Below, one piece after another: positions 62,877 through 64,000 of a stretch of DNA of 64,000 nucleotides (within the stretch, counting starts at the first letter, position 1; each line of letters begins with the position of its first letter). A model generated the notes under the pieces. The model did no database searches, had not been told where the DNA came from, and saw only the letters and a list, made by a program, of their open reading frames with translations. The stretch is from Streptomyces sp. NBC_01260 (GTDB taxonomy: Bacteria; Actinomycetota; Actinomycetes; Streptomycetales; Streptomycetaceae). The stretch spans positions 3,658,001-3,722,000 of the forward strand of contig NZ_CP108464.1 of NCBI RefSeq assembly GCF_036226405.1, given 5' to 3'. A program made the translations under genes and the position numbers.

Positions 62877-63320
62877 TCAGGCCGGGTTCGCGGACTGCTC
62901 GGCCGCCTTCGCCGCGCAGTCCGCGCAGCGGCCGAAGATCGCGAAGTGCTTCATGTCCGTCTCGAACCCGAACGTGCCGCGCAGCTTCTCGGTGAACTCG
63001 GCGACGACGCCGACATCGGCCTCGATGACGTCTCCGCAGTCCCGGCAGACCAGATGGATGTGGTGATGTCGGTCGGCCAGGTGGTACGTCGGGGCTCCGT
63101 GGCCCAGATGGGCGTGACTGACCAGGCCGAGCTCCTCCAGAAGCTCCAGGGTCCGGTAGACGGTCGAGATGTTCACGCCGGACGCGGTCCGGCGCACCTC
63201 GGAGAGGATGTCGTCGGGCGTCGCGTGTTCCAGCGTGTCGACGGCTTCCAGGACAAGCTGCCGCTGCGGCGTCAGCCGGTAGCCGCGCTGCCGAAGATCG
63301 GTCTTCCAGTCGGTGCTCAC
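62877..63320 (-). CDS. nur: Nur, nickel-responsive Fur-family regulator
   Basis: A 147-residue Fur-family repressor; in Streptomyces Nur uses nickel to repress sodF and nickel-uptake genes. Winged helix RGYRLTPQRQLVLEAVDTLE, metal region DRHHHIHLVCRDCGDVIEAD (His-rich Ni site and a structural CxxC), and a C-terminal CADC. GTG 63320 (VSTDWKTDL) matches the family start. The identification as Nur rather than Fur/Zur rests on the HHHIH pattern and recalled gene order. Confidence 0.85.
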   Translation of the reverse strand: MSTDWKTDLRQRGYRLTPQRQLVLEAVDTLEHATPDDILSEVRRTASGVNISTVYRTLELLEELGLVSHAHLGHGAPTYHLADRHHHIHLVCRDCGDVIEADVGVVAEFTEKLRGTFGFETDMKHFAIFGRCADCAAKAAEQSANPA

Positions 63321-63397
63321 CACAGGCCCCAGTGTAGGTCCGGGCGGCCGCCGCACCCAGCGGAATGCCGGGACAACTCTCAGGCACCGCGCACCGG

Positions 63398-63970
63398 CTA
63401 CTTGAAGAACGCGATCCCGTCGTCCGGCAGGTCACCGAGGCTCTTCGCCATCGCGGCGACCTCTTCAGGGGTGACGACCTTCTTCAGGTGCGCCGACATG
63501 TACGGCCGCAGCTCCACCTCGGGCGTGGACTTCTCGCCGACCCACATCAGGTCGCTCTTCACGTAGCCGTAGAGCCGCTTGCCACCGTTGTACGGGCCGG
63601 AGGCCGCGGTTCGGGCCACCGCGTCGGTGACCAGGTCGATCTGCGGCTTCTGGTGGCCCAGCTCGCCGTACCAGATCTCGATGACGCCCTGGTCGCGGAC
63701 CATCACGACCTCGACCTTGCGGTCCTTGTCGATCCGCCAGTACCCGGACTCGGACTCCAGCGGCCGGACCTTCTCGCCCTCGGCGTCGAGCACCCAGGAG
63801 TGCGAGACGTACTCCAGGAAGTCCCGGCCGTCGTGGCTGAAGGAGACCTCCTGGCCGAAGTTGCACTTCTCGGCGCCGGGGAAGTCGGACACGCCCGCGC
63901 CCGCCCAGTTGCCCAGGAGGAAGGCCAGCGGGACGAGGTCCGGGTGGAGGTCGGACGGAATCTCGATCAT
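63398..63970 (-). CDS. Nitrobindin-like FABP-fold protein
   Basis: A 190-residue beta-barrel protein (formerly UPF0678/DUF1794). The signature GNWAGAG is the GxWxGxG motif of nitrobindins, and GYWRIDKDRKVEVVMV strands follow. A His near the C-terminus (SAHLKKV) may bind haem iron as in nitrobindin, which handles peroxynitrite and NO. It is followed by nur on the same strand, 77 nt apart. Confidence 0.88.
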   Translation of the reverse strand: MIEIPSDLHPDLVPLAFLLGNWAGAGVSDFPGAEKCNFGQEVSFSHDGRDFLEYVSHSWVLDAEGEKVRPLESESGYWRIDKDRKVEVVMVRDQGVIEIWYGELGHQKPQIDLVTDAVARTAASGPYNGGKRLYGYVKSDLMWVGEKSTPEVELRPYMSAHLKKVVTPEEVAAMAKSLGDLPDDGIAFFK

Positions 63971-64000
63971 GAGCGGCTCAGACGATCTGTGAGGCGGGAG

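Overview
The window is a stretch of a Streptomyces (or very close actinomycete) chromosome. The evidence is the very high G+C with strong third-position bias, and the gene set: msiK, carD-ispD-ispF, cysS, phoU/phoR-phoP, the mycothiol gene mshA, an RsiG-type anti-sigma factor and a Nur-type Fur regulator. From memory, unchecked, the gene order at both ends follows the S. coelicolor SCO4240-to-SCO4178 region. No rRNA, tRNA or CRISPR array was seen.

Layout. 1-0.45 kb: the 3' end of an IS605/IS1341-type tnpB. 0.5-7.7 kb: msiK with a promoter and DasR-like operator, a secreted protein, a sugar nucleotidyltransferase, then on the minus strand a DoxX-like membrane protein, rlmB and cysS. 7.8-13 kb: a minus-strand cassette (GNAT, family-5 substrate-binding lipoprotein, fused two-domain peptide/nickel-type permease, MFS exporter) inserted between ispF and cysS; its transport genes follow an AT-rich Zur/Fur-like box and lack an ATPase. 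13-19.6 kb: ispF, ispD, carD, a lipoprotein, phoP, phoR and phoU, with a PHO box between phoR and phoU. 19.7-35.7 kb: mostly conserved genes (Cys-rich mini-protein, MFS, gpmA, a small toxin-antitoxin pair, lipoprotein, phosphotransferase, beta-helix enzyme, YbjN, mshA, methyltransferase, NlpC/P60 hydrolase, response-regulator phosphatase, DUF2516, HbhA-like protein, XRE regulator).

35.9-58.2 kb is accessory. It holds a NUDIX hydrolase, a SUKH protein, a frameshifted DUF5958 gene, a lincosamide-nucleotidyltransferase-like gene, several regulator/target pairs (HxlR-MFS, HxlR-imine reductase, HTH-hydrolase, MarR-flavin/F420 oxidoreductase) and two TetR genes. A wrecked DrrAB-type efflux pump follows: its ATPase has lost Walker A, and its permease survives only as N- and C-terminal pieces on either side of an intact PP2C phosphatase gene. 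Next comes a mini-operon (XRE regulator, unknown protein, DUF7848, Cys-containing protein with no 3' end) flanked by a truncated GNAT gene. 58.3-64 kb returns to the conserved backbone: Eis-like acetyltransferase, asparaginase, rsiG, dtd, ygfZ, nur and a nitrobindin-like protein.

The most interesting signals are the metal-box transporter cassette (possible metallophore traffic), the phosphatase gene embedded in a dismantled ABC permease next to the XRE/DUF7848 island, and the 49-residue cysteine-rich protein beside the phosphate regulon genes.
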